Assembly (NCBI RefSeq): GCF_001659605.2
Contig: NC_035170.2
Coordinates: forward strand, 4,402,001 to 4,466,000
Length of the DNA: 64,000 nt
DNA from: Manihot esculenta
Taxonomy: Eukaryota > Streptophyta > Magnoliopsida > Malpighiales > Euphorbiaceae
Direction: 5' to 3'
In this document: positions 22,511 to 35,366 of the stretch, one piece after another
Layout of the letters: each line of letters opens with the position of its first letter
Position numbering within the stretch: position 1 is the stretch's first letter
Made by a program: the position numbers and the translations under genes
Notes under the pieces: model-generated
Database searches by the model: none
What the model was told of the DNA's origin: nothing
The model's input: the letters and a program-made list of their open reading frames with translations, nothing else

Positions 22511-23416
22511 ATGGGGAACCTTGACAAAGCAGTTGCTGTTTCTTCTCCTTTCTCTTATTCTCCACCATCTTTCTCTTCTTCTTCGTCTTCTATTTCACCA
22601 TCTTCTCAGTCTTCGCCGACTCTTCCTCCTCCTCCTCCTCCTCCTCATCCTTCTCCTCATCCTTCCACTCCATGTGTTGTTCTTAGCCCTTGTGCTGCCT
22701 GCAAAATCCTTCGCCGGAGATGCGCCGAGAAATGTGTTCTTGCTCCTTACTTTCCTCCCACTGAACCTTACAAGTTCACCATTGCTCATAGAGTCTTTGG
22801 TGCCAGCAACATCATCAAGTTCTTGCAGGTATATATATTACATTTCTTTTTTTTTTCTTTCTTTCTTTTCATGTCAAATGGAGAATAAAGCACACTCCAC
22901 ACCTGCTTTATTATGATAAAGAGAAATTATTTGATATATAATAATTGTATTGAAAAAATTCATGAGGTGGAATTGGGTTTCATCTGCTTTCATCCATATC
23001 TAGGTCAATAGTCCTACCAATCAAATGATTATTTCTTTAAATTTGCAGAATTAATTAATTATTCTTAAAAAAATTATTTTCAGGAAATCCCAGAGTCTCA
23101 TAGAGCAGATGCAGTGAGCAGCATGGTTTATGAAGCAAATGCAAGGATTAGAGACCCAATTTATGGGTGTGCAGGTGCAATTTGCCAGCTTCAAAAGCAA
23201 GTAAATGAACTTCAAGCTCAACTGGTCACAGCCCAAGCTGAAGTTGTAAACATGAAATCTCAGCAAGCCAATTTGGTTGCCCTAATTTGCATGGAAAAAA
23301 TGACACAATCTCATCATCTTCAAGAACCCATTTTTCAGCACCACCAATATGTTGACACAAGCTGTTTTCTAGATGAGACCAATTTGGGCACACCTTGGGA
23401 GCCCCTTTGGACATGA
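22511..23416 (+). CDS. LOB-domain transcription factor (LBD1/LBD11-like, class I)
   Basis: Two exons, 22511-22828 and 23084-23416 (318+333 bases, 216 aa), joined by a GT-AG intron of 255 bases. After a Ser- and Pro-rich N-terminal tail (about residues 11-58) comes the LOB domain: the zinc-finger-like C-block C61-x2-C64-x6-C71-x3-C75, the GAS block FGASNIIKFLQ (96-106) continuing across the splice into EIPESHRADAV, and a class I coiled coil L142-x6-L149-x3-L153-x6-V160 in which the last Leu is Val. The intron sits inside the GAS block, as is usual in this family. LBD proteins are nuclear plant-specific DNA-binding regulators; LBD1/LBD11 relatives act in cambium and secondary growth in some species. 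The exact orthologue needs a tree. Confidence 0.93.
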
Positions 23417-26400
23417 TACAAAAACCCAAAAAAAAAGTATAAACTATGATCAAGCCTTCAAGAGTGAGCAACAGAAAATGGAAAAAAAATATTGATTCAA
23501 TTAGTCATTGTTAGATATAAGTCAATGATTCCATTTGGTCTGAAATTGACTAGTGGAAACCTTTGAAAAGAAACTGAAGTTGATGGGTGGTTTAGTAATT
23601 AATATTGAGATGAGTAGTCGACATGTCTTTTTTTTTTTATGAGTGAGATAAAAAAATTTGATATTTATAAATAAAATAAATGATGTAAAAAAAGAAATTA
23701 AAAGAAAAATATTCAAAAAGAAAAAAGAAAAGAGACTTATGAAACGCGGCTTTAGAAAAGCTTCACAACTTTAATCATATCACATGCGCCCCACGTGTAT
23801 ATTGGTTTGTAAGCAAAAGAACACAATATGTTGTCGTCTTGTCGACGGTCGACGTCACTTTATTTTTCTTTTTTCTTTTTTTTTTTTTTGGTGCGTTATA
23901 AGGTAAAAGCAGACTTTTAATTTTTTCTATAAATTAAATTATTTTATAAATATAAAATAGGTCAAAATGCTTATCTTGTGATTCACTCCAACCATATGCA
24001 TGTTTCAGTATGAAGACAACCTTTCTGTTCATAGCTTTGATTGCTTTTAATATACTTCTTCTTTCTTTTTTTTTTCTTTTTTTTTTCACAATAAAAAAAT
24101 AAAAAAATAATCAATTATCAATATAAATTTACCTAATTACATCATACTAACTATAAAATACAATCTCAACTCCAAATTACTTGCCTGCATGTTTTAAAAT
24201 ATAAATTAAAAATATCATAAATAATTAAATAAAAATAAAATAATTACATTTAGTATTACATTTCAAATAATAAAACAATAAAAGTATATAAAGTACTTCT
24301 AAATTTTATAAATTACACTCTGATAATAAAAAATGAAAAAGAAAATAACTTTAAAAATAAAAATTATAACTTTAATTTTAATTTTATAAAAATTTAAAGA
24401 TTAAAATAAAAAATTAAAATAATATGCAGAAATTATTTTATTTTTTTTTAGATATGACTAATTTTAATTTTACAGAAATTAAAAAAGTTAAAATAAAAAC
24501 ATTAAAATAATTTCTACCCAATATTTTAATTTTTGTTTTAGAAATGTGGCTAAATTTTAATTTTATAAAAATTAAAAAATAAAAGTAAAAAGTTAAAAAT
24601 AAAAGTAATTAAATTGAGATGTTACAATTTTTAATAATAATAGAAATATAAAACAAATACAAAAAGAGAAGATAAAGTTAGATTTAGAATGTGATAATTG
24701 ATGTAAAATGGTTATTTGTTGGTTTACTATTTTATAAATCAATCCAATATTATTATTTAATTAATTTTATTGGCTTGAATTAAATTAAATATGATATTTA
24801 AAAAATAGTAGAATTAGAATATATGTGTAAACTTGATCTGAATAGTTCATGCGTCCTTTATTTATTTTTCTTTTATTTTTTAGTGATGTATAATTCCTAT
24901 TATAGTATCACATGTCACTATCATATAAAGTCAGATGAGCTCTGTTGGGTCCGAACCTTATTCTGTCTGAACATGACTTGGATCGCGTACTAAAGGATAG
25001 ACTTACATATTAAATTCTAATAGATTACTGCTTGACTTTTCTATATGGACTCGACTGCAATTCGAATAACAGAAACCCAACGATCATCAATTAGGTTTAA
25101 TATATCAATCAAAGTCGTGCAAATCCTAAAACTAACAACAATGTTATCATATAAGTCCTCAATAAACTAATTGAGTCTTTAATTGACAGACTCTTAATTC
25201 CACATCATCACATTATAGATATTTAGATCTTATTTAATTTAAATGTGTAATTTTTTTGAAAAATCACTTTTTAAAAGTAATTTAATTAGATTGGAATAAA
25301 TAAATTATTTTTTTCCATTAAAAAGAAAAAAACCTTTGACTTTCTGAAAATCCAGAAAAAATACTAATCAAATAAAAACAATTTTTACACCTACTAGAAA
25401 ATTCAAGTTTTCTAATTAAATTACTTCAACCAAACAATGCCTTAATTAATTACATTTTCAACCTCTATAATCACGATTGACTAAACAAATGATAATTACA
25501 AGATTCACAATAAATTATTATTTAATTTCTTTTTCATTATTAGATAGTCTAAATGTCCAATAAATATCTCAAATTAATTAATTTTTTTACCTTAAACTTC
25601 AACAAAAGCTGTCTATACTTAGGATTGATAATGATGTATTAAGTAAATAATTAATCTCTTGTAAATCATTCAATCAATTACTAATATTATTAAAAATCAA
25701 GTCTCTCCTAACATTTATTGTCTAATAGATTTTTCCATATGAAACTAAGATTTATTTATTTTTTTTCCATCCTTGAAAATGAAATTGTCTCAAGTCTTTT
25801 GAAGAATCGGAATTTAATTGCCAATAACTTGGCGGATGAAATAAAGGCAGGTGAAGTCATTTTCTAGAGTCAGATTGACTCGGATCGGTCATTTAGATAT
25901 TATTAAAAGAAAATTAACTTGTCAATTATGAATCATTAAAATTAAAATGTTAATTTTTTAATATATATTTTTTTTAATTTTTAATATTAAAATATAAATG
26001 GATTGCATTAATTCAATGTAAAAAAGAAATTATTGGATAATCGTTAAAGATAATTAGCCACAAATCATGGATTTATCGCTTATAATTCATACCATTAAAA
26101 ATTAATGGAATTATCACGTTACTCACTACATATCAGAAAATTATAAATTAAAATTGATAATAATTTAAAAATTTATAATAAAATTTAAATAAAATTAAAC
26201 GTATAGATTTTCTTTTTCCAATTATCTATTCTATTAATAATTGTTTTTAGGAAAAGAATGAACGAGATTCAAATTTATGACTTTAAATGAATTTTTTTTA
26301 GTCATTCAATCTAGTTAGATTAATTAATTAAATACTTACTTTATATATATATATATATTATTAATTTTTTTAAAAATTCACTATAAATATTATAATTTAA

Positions 26401-27170
26401 AAAATGTGATGGATTAATATTATTCTTGATTAAAAAAATATCTTAAAAAATTATTTTTTTATTTTTATATTCTCCATCATGTTTAAAATTATGTTAAATT
26501 TATTTTTTAATATTTCATAATTAATATATTTAATAAGAATATTAATTTAGTGGTAAAAAAAAAAAGAATCGAGTTTAATTTCCGCATGGTGTTGTCTTAT
26601 ACATGCTTTAGTCAAAGAAGATCTAACTAACATTCCTTCTTTAAATTGATAGACTAACTCTTAAAGTCAAGAAAACAATTTAAAAAACATTATTAAATAA
26701 ATGAATTAATTATATATCAAAATAATTATGAAAGATCAAACATTCACTTAGCATGTTCTTGGTGAATGAGACACACATCTGCTTATTGGACAACACCTAT
26801 TGACTTTTCCTTTGAAAAAAAGATATGGAAAAATTTACAGTATGATCCCTAAAGTTTAGCAAAATATAACTTAGTCCTTACTTTTTAAATAGTAAATAAT
26901 TTAGTAGAATACATATATATAGAAGTTTGGCCTTGATGAGAATTAAGAATATTTTTAGGTTTGATTTAGATTATTATTGAAATTTAAAATTTGTGAATGA
27001 TAGACATTTCCAACCAAGTCAAGCTGTTTGCCGCTATTCTATTAATTAGGTTTAGAGCTCAAGTAACCATGTGTAATATATATTAAAATCATATATTAAT
27101 AAATATAATTTAAATATTCATACTGATCTAAGTATCGGCGTGATTACCCATCTGGTATTTAATTTCTTTT
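23417..27170. other. AT-rich spacer with no supported gene
   Basis: 3.7 kb of mostly A/T runs. Slightly more complex patches at about 24900-25200 and 25780-25890 may be old transposon pieces; I could not find ends or protein matches. A block at about 26828-26900 resembles the leader of a dispersed repeat (TACAGTATGATCCCTAAAGT). No RNA gene is seen. Confidence 0.4.
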
Positions 27171-27509
27171 ATTAAATATAATTTAAATATTAAAATATAT
27201 GTGACTCATTTCACTTATAATATTTAGAGTCAATTTAATTGAATAATATGTAAAATTAAATATAATTCAAATGTTAATGTAGACATGAATTATTCTTCAA
27301 TTTCGTAAATAGAATCAATTTAATTGAAGAGATGTATAATTAGATATAATTCAAAAGTCAAGGCACATAGACTCATTCTTCAATTATGGTATATAAAGTC
27401 AATTTAATTGAATAACATATATAATTAAATATAATTCAAGTGTTAAAGTCACTCATGACTCATTCTTCAATTATAGTAAATGGAATCAATTTATTGAACA
27501 ACCTGTATA
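27171..27509. repeat. tandem array, four units of 84-86 bp
   Basis: Units begin at 27171, 27255, 27339 and 27424, each with ATTA(A/G)ATATAATT at the start, then an ACTCATT(C/T)-type block, CTTCAATT and (A/G)TCAATTTAATTGAA near the end. Units 2-4 are most alike; a partial older unit may precede 27171. A copy of the AT-rich inverted-repeat family follows directly. Confidence 0.8.
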
Positions 27510-27520
27510 ATTCTGTATAA

Positions 27521-27865
27521 TTCCAGTAATATTTGATTAAAATCGAAATAATTGATCAAATTAAATTAATTTAGAAATTTAATTCGATTTTATAAATTAT
27601 TCAATTCTATTTGATTTTAATTTTTAAAATATTTAGTTATTTCAGTTCGTCTTAATTAAGAGGAAATTGAAAAAATGAATCGAACTAATTACTTATTAAT
27701 AATATTTATTTTTTATAATATAAAGAGATTAGTTAAAATATGAAATATTTAAAATAATAAATAAAAAGTAAATAAAAATTATTAAAATTTTAATCGATTG
27801 ATTCCATTTAATTTACTACATGATTCAGTGTAATTTATAAAAAAATAATAAGATTTGATTTAAAA
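27521..27865. repeat. AT-rich inverted-repeat element, copy 4 (worn)
   Basis: It keeps the family order (TTGATCAAATTAAATTAATT, TATTTCAGTTCG, AATCGAACTAATTACTTATT, AAAGAGATTAG) but with many changes and unclear ends. It is probably the oldest copy in the window. Confidence 0.5.
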
Positions 27866-28508
27866 AAATGTAGAAATAGTTATTGCGTTAGTAGGGACAA
27901 TAAGGACAAAATTGAAAATAAAAATTAATTAATACTTTTTATATTCTCAAGATGAAGGATAATCTTAAATTAAATAAATTCTAAAAGAATGGTAGGTAAA
28001 AGTAGATGAATAACAAATAAACTTAGTAATAAGCAATTTAAAGTCGTATTAGTATGTAAAAAATAATTTATATTTAAAAAATATTTTATAAAAAAATAAA
28101 TTATTTATTATTATTTTATTGTAATTTAAAAAAAATATAAATTTATATATAATAATGATAATAAAATATTTAAAATTAAAAGAATAATTTTTTTCTTTTG
28201 AATAGAAGAAATTATTTTAATTTTATTAACAGAGAAAGTTATTAAACATGACTTAATTTATTTTTAATACAAAAAATTTTCGTCTAGTAATCTTTCTGGA
28301 AGCAATTTAAATGGCCAAACTGTTCCTAAATCATATTAAAATTAACATTACGTTATTTGAATCTCAACACAATTAAAAATCGACGCCTATGCTTATGCGA
28401 TATTTGCTGCATTGTGGTGTTGTCATGGCTGCTTTGCTTTGCTTTGTACCATGTTTCTAAATTTTATGGAAACTTCTTACATCAATAAATATTTGCTTAA
28501 TATTTACT
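27866..28508. other. AT-rich spacer
   Basis: A/T runs with no supported gene or element ends, leading up to the poly(T) run that marks the LINE 3' end. Confidence 0.4.
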
Positions 28509-29500
28509 TTTTTTTTTTTCGTCTAAAATACAACATTGCATTTCATGGCAACTAGCAGCAGGAAAAAGATTATAACAAGTTTACTAATTCATGTAACTTA
28601 TAAAATTGCCAACCAAAAGGCCGTAAATTTTGGAATCTAAGCTTAACGAACACAACTTCAAAGCGATTAGCTTGTCTAGAAATATGGCGAAAGGAAACAT
28701 GATGGAAATGAGAGGCTACACCTAATATAGCAACAACTGTAGCATGAATGCCCTAAGAAAAGTCAAATTGCATATTATAAAGAACGTTACACACAACGAT
28801 TGAGTCAGTTTCACACAATAGATGATAAACCAACTTTAGATGCTAAATGAATCGCTACCAACACAATCCGTACCTCTCCTACCAGAGCAAATGAACACCA
28901 CATTAGTACAATAGTCCCATGCACAATCTTTCCTTCTCCATCTGAAGCAACCACTGTAATAGAAGCAGGTGAAAATTAATATCTTCTGCTACATCACAAT
29001 TGAACTTGATGCTTCCCCAGCTCCAAGCAATGATAGAAGAGGGTTTGAATGACTAAGAGTGAGAGAAATAAGCAAAAATATCATTCTGCTGTAGCTGCCT
29101 AAGATCAATGGAAATATATTGCGATGTAGCAATAGGATCATGCTATATCATTTCAAAAATATTTTTATTTCCTTCTTTCCAAAAATGCCAAAGGATGAGT
29201 AAGACCAAAGTGAATAATAAAAGCCATCTGATTTTGACTTTAACCTATCCCATAATGTCGCCCACCATAATAAGAAACCAAGAAAACTAATTAAACTAGG
29301 ACTATAACCACAAGAGCTAAATAGCCAAACTGCCCGAGCATGTGAACATTAGAAAAAAAAACATGCTCTAAGGTTTCAGCTCGCGACCCATAAATAGGAC
29401 AGAAAGGATCATGCAATACACCATGATTAACAGAAACTGATAGAGCATTATGAAGAAGTTGCCAAAGAACTACTTGTGCTTTATGTAAATCCATCAACTT
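28509..29500 (-). mobile_element. LINE (non-LTR retrotransposon) 3' fragment
   Basis: Read on the minus strand, 29290-29497 encodes KAQVVLWQLLHNALSVSVNHGVLHDPFCPIYGSRAETLEHV, here given in pieces: KAQVVLWQLLHNAL, then HDPFCPIYG and ETLEHVFF. This is the zinc-binding segment found after plant LINE reverse transcriptases. Further on, 28560-29060 encodes an RNase H-like domain in several frames, including CETDSIVVCNVLY. A poly(T) run at 28509-28521 is the element's poly(A) tail in reverse. Stops and frame changes show it is dead; the 5' part is missing, as is usual for LINE copies. Confidence 0.75.
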
Positions 29501-29804
29501 TTGATATGCTTTCTCTACCTCCTTATCAACCCAATTGTCATTCTTTTTTTTTTTTTTTTGTCTTTGCTTAACAAAAAGTCTTAAATATTCAAGTACTTCA
29601 ATATTATCTTCGACATCAATACTACGCTGTAAATTGAAAATAAAACTTCAAAACTATTAGAAATGAATATAATATTTTTTCATGCAATGTAAAGTTAATG
29701 ATTAGTTTTACTAACCATTTTGTGTGCAATCCTAGCACTTGTGCATTAGTTTTCTAATACCATTTTAATCCATTACTTTTTGCTCCACATCATTTCTCAC
29801 AAGT

Positions 29805-30240
29805 GGCATTGTAATATCTCATTTTTGAATAACAATGTAATCTAAACTTTCACCAGTAAGTTGTCTATTATCAAAATATACTTTCACATCATCATCATTA
29901 TCATGATCATTATGAAAGGGTACACCATAATAATTCTGAGGCATTGTTTTTACCATTAGGCGCTAGTTTGAGTTCAGTTGGTCAATATAATATACTTACT
30001 CAACTTGACTTGTTAAGACATATGGCTCATCAATTTATAAAAATCTTGTGATATTTAAAGTGATGACTCCATTTTGATCCTTATTTATACCTCTTTGATC
30101 ATCATAGACATCATACCAATCACAACGAAATAGTACAATAGTACAATGACTATTATATTCTAATTCAACTATTTCCTTTAGTAAGCCAAAGAACTCTTTC
30201 TCTCCACTACGAGCATCACCTATAACAAACATTCCACTAT
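29805..30240 (-). pseudogene. CACTA transposase C-terminal part (DUF4216-like)
   Basis: The frame at 30035-30232 contains LLKEIVELEY, VLFRCDWYDVYDDQRGINKD and ITRFL, the DUF4216 core. Past an in-frame stop it continues as DEPYVLTSQVE and VYYID, then an acidic tail, ending near 29805. Stops make it a pseudogene. Confidence 0.75.
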
Positions 30241-30405
30241 TTTGTGTTTTTTTTTTTTTGAGGTATGTTTCTCGATTTGAAATCTAAACCCATTAACTGC
30301 ATAGCCATTATAAGAAGTAACTCTCCTTACTAGGCCTTGTGCTTAAATTAAAAGTTCTTTATTAATAATACTCTCATCAGCGACCTTCAACGTGCTTATT
30401 ACCTA

Positions 30406-31105
30406 TTCAAAAATAATGTAAGATAAAACTAATTAATAAATTATAATTATTATTATAAATAAAACTTATATTTGATTTACTTATAGTTTTTTCAAACCAT
30501 TTCACAAAATCCACCTTCTGGAGAATATTTTCACTTTCATATGATATGACATTCAATAAAGATTATTAACATTTATATGTGTTTCTATATAAAAAGAAAT
30601 CTAAATTCTTAGATAGGAAGAACATACTCTAAGAATGATTGTACTTTATTACAATTTCTTAAAACATATAAGTGAGCTCGTATCCAATCTTGAAAACTTA
30701 TTTCTTTGGTCTTCCATTTACTTAAAAGATTTCTATTTTATGAAAAAATAGATAAGCGCAAGTTTTCTTTCTTTATACCATCAATATTTCTTTCTCTTCT
30801 ATTGAATCTTGTCTCTGTCCTATCCAAATACCATGAACAAAATGTAAGACACTCATATGCAATATACCCTTCGGCTATTGATCCTTATAGACCTACATGG
30901 GAAAAAGAAAACAAATCAAATATCTTTCTAATATATGACTTTTGAATAGCATTTCACTAACTATCATCATTGTAGTTTATACCGCTCAGAATGATACATC
31001 TAGCGATATTGAATTGAGCCAACTAGCATTGCTTTCCTTACTAAGTGTATGGGCAAATGAACCATGATATAAAAAAAAGATGGAGGAAAAGTTTGTCCAA
31101 ACTTA
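30406..31105 (-). repeat. CACTA internal segment, duplicate copy A
   Basis: This ~700-bp stretch aligns end to end with 31309-32003 at an offset of about 900 bases. Near its right end the minus strand reads FFYIMVHLPIHLVRKAMLAG, the DUF4218-like landmark also found in copy B. It carries its own stops. Confidence 0.8.
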
Positions 31106-31124
31106 CCATGATATAAAAAAAAGA

Positions 31125-31250
31125 TTCAGCAAAAAAAAATGCTCCAAGATTTCAGCTTGTGACTCATAAATAGGACAAAAAGGATTATGTAATACACCAC
31201 GATTAATCAAATTAACAGAAACTAACAGTGCATTACGAAGAAGTCGCTAA
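31125..31250 (-). repeat. second LINE zinc-binding fragment between the CACTA duplicates
   Basis: About 120 bases match 29345-29470 of the LINE fragment (shared blocks CATAAATAGGACA, AATACACCA and ATTAACAGAAACT). It lies exactly between the two copies of the CACTA segment, so it probably took part in, or was caught by, the duplication. Confidence 0.75.
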
Positions 31251-31308
31251 AAAAAATTTTAATTTAGAAGATGCTTGAACAGATTGTTAACACCATTTTC
31301 TAAACCAT

Positions 31309-32003
31309 TTGAAAAATAATGTAAAGTAAAAATAATTAATAAATTATTATTATTATAAATAAAACTTATATTTGTTTTACTTACAGTTTTTTTAAACTAT
31401 TTAACAAAATCCACCTTTGAAAGAACATTCTCACTTTCATATAATCTGACATTTAATAAAGATTATTAACATTTATATGTGTTTCTATATAAAAAGAAAT
31501 TTAAATTCTTAGATAGGAAGAACATACTCTAAGAATGATTGTACTTTATCACAATTCCTTAAAACATATAAGTGAGCTCATTTCCGATCTTGAAACTTAT
31601 TTTTTTGGTCTTCCCTTTACTTAAAGGATTTCCATTTTGTGAAAAAATAGATAAGCACAAGTTTTCTTTCTTTATACCATCAAATTTCTTTCTCTTCTAT
31701 TGAATCTTGTTTTTGTCGTATCCAAATACCGTGAATAAAATGTAAGACACTCATATGCAATATAGTCTTCAGCTATTAATCCTTATAGACCTACATGTGA
31801 AAAAGAAAAGAAATTAAATATTTTTCTAATATATGACTTTTGAATAACATCTCACTAACTATCATAATTGTAGTTTATACTGCTCAGAATGATACATCCA
31901 GCGATATTGAATTGGACCAGCTAGCATTACTTTCCTTGCTAAGTGTATGGGCAAATGAACCATAATATCAAAAAAAGATGGAGGGAAAGTTTGTTTAAAC
32001 TTG
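31309..32003 (-). repeat. CACTA internal segment, duplicate copy B
   Basis: Partner of 30406-31105. It is continuous with the transposase region to its right: minus strand FFDIMVHLPIHLARKVMLAG followed by QYRWMYHSEQY, the end of the DUF4218-like region. It is therefore the copy still in its original context. Confidence 0.8.
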
Positions 32004-32966
32004 CAAAAGATTCAAACTTTGAAGCATAATTGCTTAAAGAACATCCACATCTCTGCTAATGGCTCATATACATGTTTGGGTAAGCTTTCACGAAATATTG
32101 GAGTAAGTACACCCTGCATGAATACATAACAATCATGAGTTTCCATGCCGAACATTTTACCCTCATCTACATTAATACACCAAATTAAATATTTACATAC
32201 ATCTCTCTTTTCCTTCAGAGTCAAAGCATATGCAACATATGGCATTTCATATTTTCCTCCACTTTTGGATATTAGATGCAAGTCTTTACAAATACCAAGT
32301 TGTTCAACATCCTAATGAGCATTCACATTATCTTTATTTTTTTTCAACAATACTCATAATTGTTCCTAAGATGTTGTTACAAATGTTCTTTTCAATGTGC
32401 ATGACATCTAAATTATGACGAATTAAAAGATATTTTCAATAAGGCAATTGAAAAAAAATCCTTTTCTTCTTCCAATTGTATTTCAATGAGGATTTCGATC
32501 TCTTTCTTTTCTCCTAGATTTGACAAATATTATGTTTTGACAACCACTAAATTGAGCAAGAATGTCTTCCCCAAAAAGGTGTTTAGGTGCAAGATGCCTT
32601 TCCACAGTACCATCAAAAGATTTTTTTATCTAGTCTCTATTTATAATTAACTTCTAAAAATCTACGATGTCCCATATAGCAAAATTTGTGCTCATGTGCC
32701 GATCTATATGAGCATGTGTCAATGTTGCTGCAAATGGGACATGCAAGTGTACCTTTAGTACTTCAACTTGACAAATTTGTATAGGTTGGGAAATCATTTA
32801 TAGTCCATAACAATACTGTATACAATTTAAAATTACTCGAGTTTGAAGCATCATAAGTGTTAACTCCATCTTTCCATAGCTTATTCAGTTCTTCTATTAA
32901 AGGCTGTAAAAAAACATCAATGCTATTTCTGAGAGCCTTCTCACCCGAAATCAATAAAAATAACAT
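31870..32966 (-). pseudogene. CACTA TNP2 transposase and DUF4218-like remnant
   Basis: 32763-32966 reads SIDVFLQPLIEELNKLWKDG, then VNTYDASNSSNFKL and LLWTINDFPTY, a hallmark stretch of TNP2 transposases, followed by TKGTLACPICSN. After stops it resumes with LDVMHIEKNICNNILGTI (about 32360-32410), then 32012-32281 with ETHDCYVFMQGVLTPIFRES and EMWMFFKQLC. Frame changes and stops are frequent. The N-terminal third of the transposase is not recognised. Confidence 0.85.
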
Positions 32967-32999
32967 GAAATATTCACTTTTCTGAACTTCTAATAATTT

Positions 33000-34150
33000 T
33001 GTTGTATTATGTTACATGTTTGATAAATTGAATCATGTCCATATTTGCATTTTGAGATGATTAATTAATTACTTTTGTTTTAATCATGCGACCTTAACAT
33101 CATTATGCTCATATGTTTGAGGTCTCGTGAATACAAACTACCAAGCTGAATGATGCTCCTTACCATTAAATAATAACTAGTTTCTTCTCTCTCTTTTGCA
33201 AGCTAGGTTGAATGAGATCATAATTTCTAGTGCAAAGAATGTTGATATCAATGGATCCTCTAAATTCCCATGGACGACTGATGGAGCTGAACTACCTTAA
33301 AATGCTTCTAAACTTCTTCCCAAATTAGTAACCATATTTTCAAGTGACACATTGTACTCTTAACTACATTTTCATTTTGTCATATATGTGTGTTTATGTA
33401 TATATGCAGCAGGTTTTCATGGAAAAAAAAATACATGTTAAACACTTGACTAAATCTTGGAAAAATACGAGCTGAGAAATTTTGAAGGCAACTTCAGATA
33501 TAATAAAAAAAAAAGCTGATGTATTAGTTACCAAATTATGTTCAAGCATCGTTTACTTACAATGCCCTTTTTCTTGTAATATTCAATTGTCCTTAATATC
33601 TTTTGATACCTCTTTTAACACCTATTGATTTATGAGCTCATTAGGTCTACAACACACTTGCTGATCTTAATATAAGAAAAATAATTGTTATTAGTGGTTT
33701 GCGTTGTTATTGTGAAAATAAATCTTTAAATGTTGGGTATCAATTCTGCAATACAATTTGTGAGGAAAAATGGAAACTAAGGCTAATAGATGAAAGTCAG
33801 TCCAGAATGAGGGTTCAAATACTAGAGAAGGTGCGAAAAGAGTTTATATCAACATTTGAAATGCAATATCCAATAATTTCATCCCCAACCACACCAAACT
33901 CTAGACCAGTATAAGGTGATATGAATATTTTGATTAAATTATTTGCTTTCGAATTTAGTACTGAATTTATTTATAAATAAAAGTATTTTTTATAAGTATT
34001 AAGCGCTTGTATGACTATTTTTTTAAATTTTACTAATATATGTATTTTAGATACATTAGTTAAAGTATTTTGATTAATTTATTTTACCTTTTTATTGATT
34101 TTTTTAAATATTTTATCGGATAATAGAATAAATTGAAAATAATAAGTGAA
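33000..34150. other. unassigned DNA upstream of the CACTA transposase remnant
   Basis: Expected to hold the start of the transposase gene, but no frame on the minus strand is recognisable. A plus-strand frame at 33699-33914 has no known domain. It may include other inserted DNA. Confidence 0.3.
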
Positions 34151-34390
34151 TTGAAATGGTAGTTGATGCGATAAATTTGTGACGAATTTGAAATGGATTA
34201 AATGAAAATTTTATAATGAACAAAAGAAATTGTAAAGCTGTCAATGAGATTTTATGATAAAATCTGTGATAGATATTATTGTCACTCGATATTTCTCATT
34301 GCTAATTCATCACTTAGCAGCGACATATAAAATTTATCACAAAAATTATTGACGAAGTCAACAACAATAGATTTTTAGTAAGTCACTATT

Positions 34391-35270
34391 CCATCATTGA
34401 AAACTTTAAGAACAAATATTTAAATTTCAATAACAGAAAAATATGCAATACTAATATGTAATTCTGCTTATATTATACTAGCTCTATTGCTAATGAAAAT
34501 GCAAATTGTTATTTTATTTTCTCAAAATAAATATTTTTAATACCTAGTATAAATATTATAAAGTTATAAAGCAAGATATTATCTTAAAATGAAAGAGCTA
34601 TAATAATTGAAACTTTTATAAATAAATAACAAAATTTCAGCATAAACAGATAAACAAATCTATAAAGACTAATTTATAAATTTTATGATGAAAAATAAAT
34701 TAAAAAAAAAACTTTATATTTTCTTTAAAGAAGATAGGATAAGCAACATAGAATGCTAGTCGCCTTTGATATATATAGCTCAAAAGACAGCTGAAAACGC
34801 CATCCATGAAGGCTTTTTTTTTTTAATTTAACTTTAATTTTTCACTTAAAAATATTATTAAAATTCTATTGATTAAATAATTAAAAAAACAATTTTTTAT
34901 ATATAAAATTCATGAACTAAAATAGCTATTTGTTTAAAATTTGACTCAGAAAATATAATAAATTACATGTAAAAAAATGAAAATGTATTTAATAAAATTA
35001 CAATTTAAAATTTTTCACAGTGCAAAGATCTATTCTTTAATAGTATAATACCCCAACATAATTACTTTTTCAATTCTTCCGTTTAAAATTATAAATTTTG
35101 TCATAATTAAATTTAATTATTTTATTTTCTAATATTTTTTATCATTTTAAAATAAAAAAAATTAATTATTTTTAATTTATAAAATTTTCATTTGAAGAAA
35201 AATTAAACTTTTCTATAATTTTATAAGGATTAATTTAAATTCTTTTCTTATAAATAATTCATATGGCTTA
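34391..35270. other. AT-rich spacer before the ATP synthase d promoter
   Basis: A/T-rich runs with no supported gene or element. Confidence 0.4.
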
Positions 35271-35275
35271 GCCTA

Positions 35276-35366
35276 AGCCCAGTCTCTGCAAAGCAGCAAA
35301 CAAAGCCCACTCGGCCGATATCAAGCGAAGCTCGGAGCATATTCTTTGCCTGAGCTTTTAAGCCCA
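35276..35366 (+). promoter_or_regulatory. three site II elements upstream of ATP synthase d
   Basis: AGCCCA, the reverse of TGGGCT, occurs at 35276-35281, 35304-35309 and 35361-35366, 180-270 bases before the start codon, in a GC-richer patch between AT-rich DNA and the gene. TGGGCC/T site II elements bind TCP factors and are typical of nuclear genes for oxidative phosphorylation. That fits the gene downstream. Confidence 0.6.

Larger units (their letters stand above)
29800..34390 (-). mobile_element. decayed CACTA (En/Spm-type) DNA transposon
   Basis: On the minus strand, in order, are remnants of a TNP2 transposase (about 32966 to 32300), the following DUF4218-like region (about 32410 to 31870) and a DUF4216-like region (30240 to 29805), the order found in plant CACTA transposase genes. 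A region at about 34150-34390 is rich in short direct and inverted words such as GTGACGAA, TTCATCACT and GACGAAGTC, like CACTA subterminal repeats. A 0.7-kb internal segment is present twice (30406-31105 and 31309-32003). Outer ends are uncertain; no CACTA/TAGTG pair could be confirmed. Confidence 0.7.

Noticed and set aside
33699..33914. 71-codon plus-strand frame near the CACTA remnant
   Set aside because: On the opposite strand to the transposase and without a known domain; may be chance.
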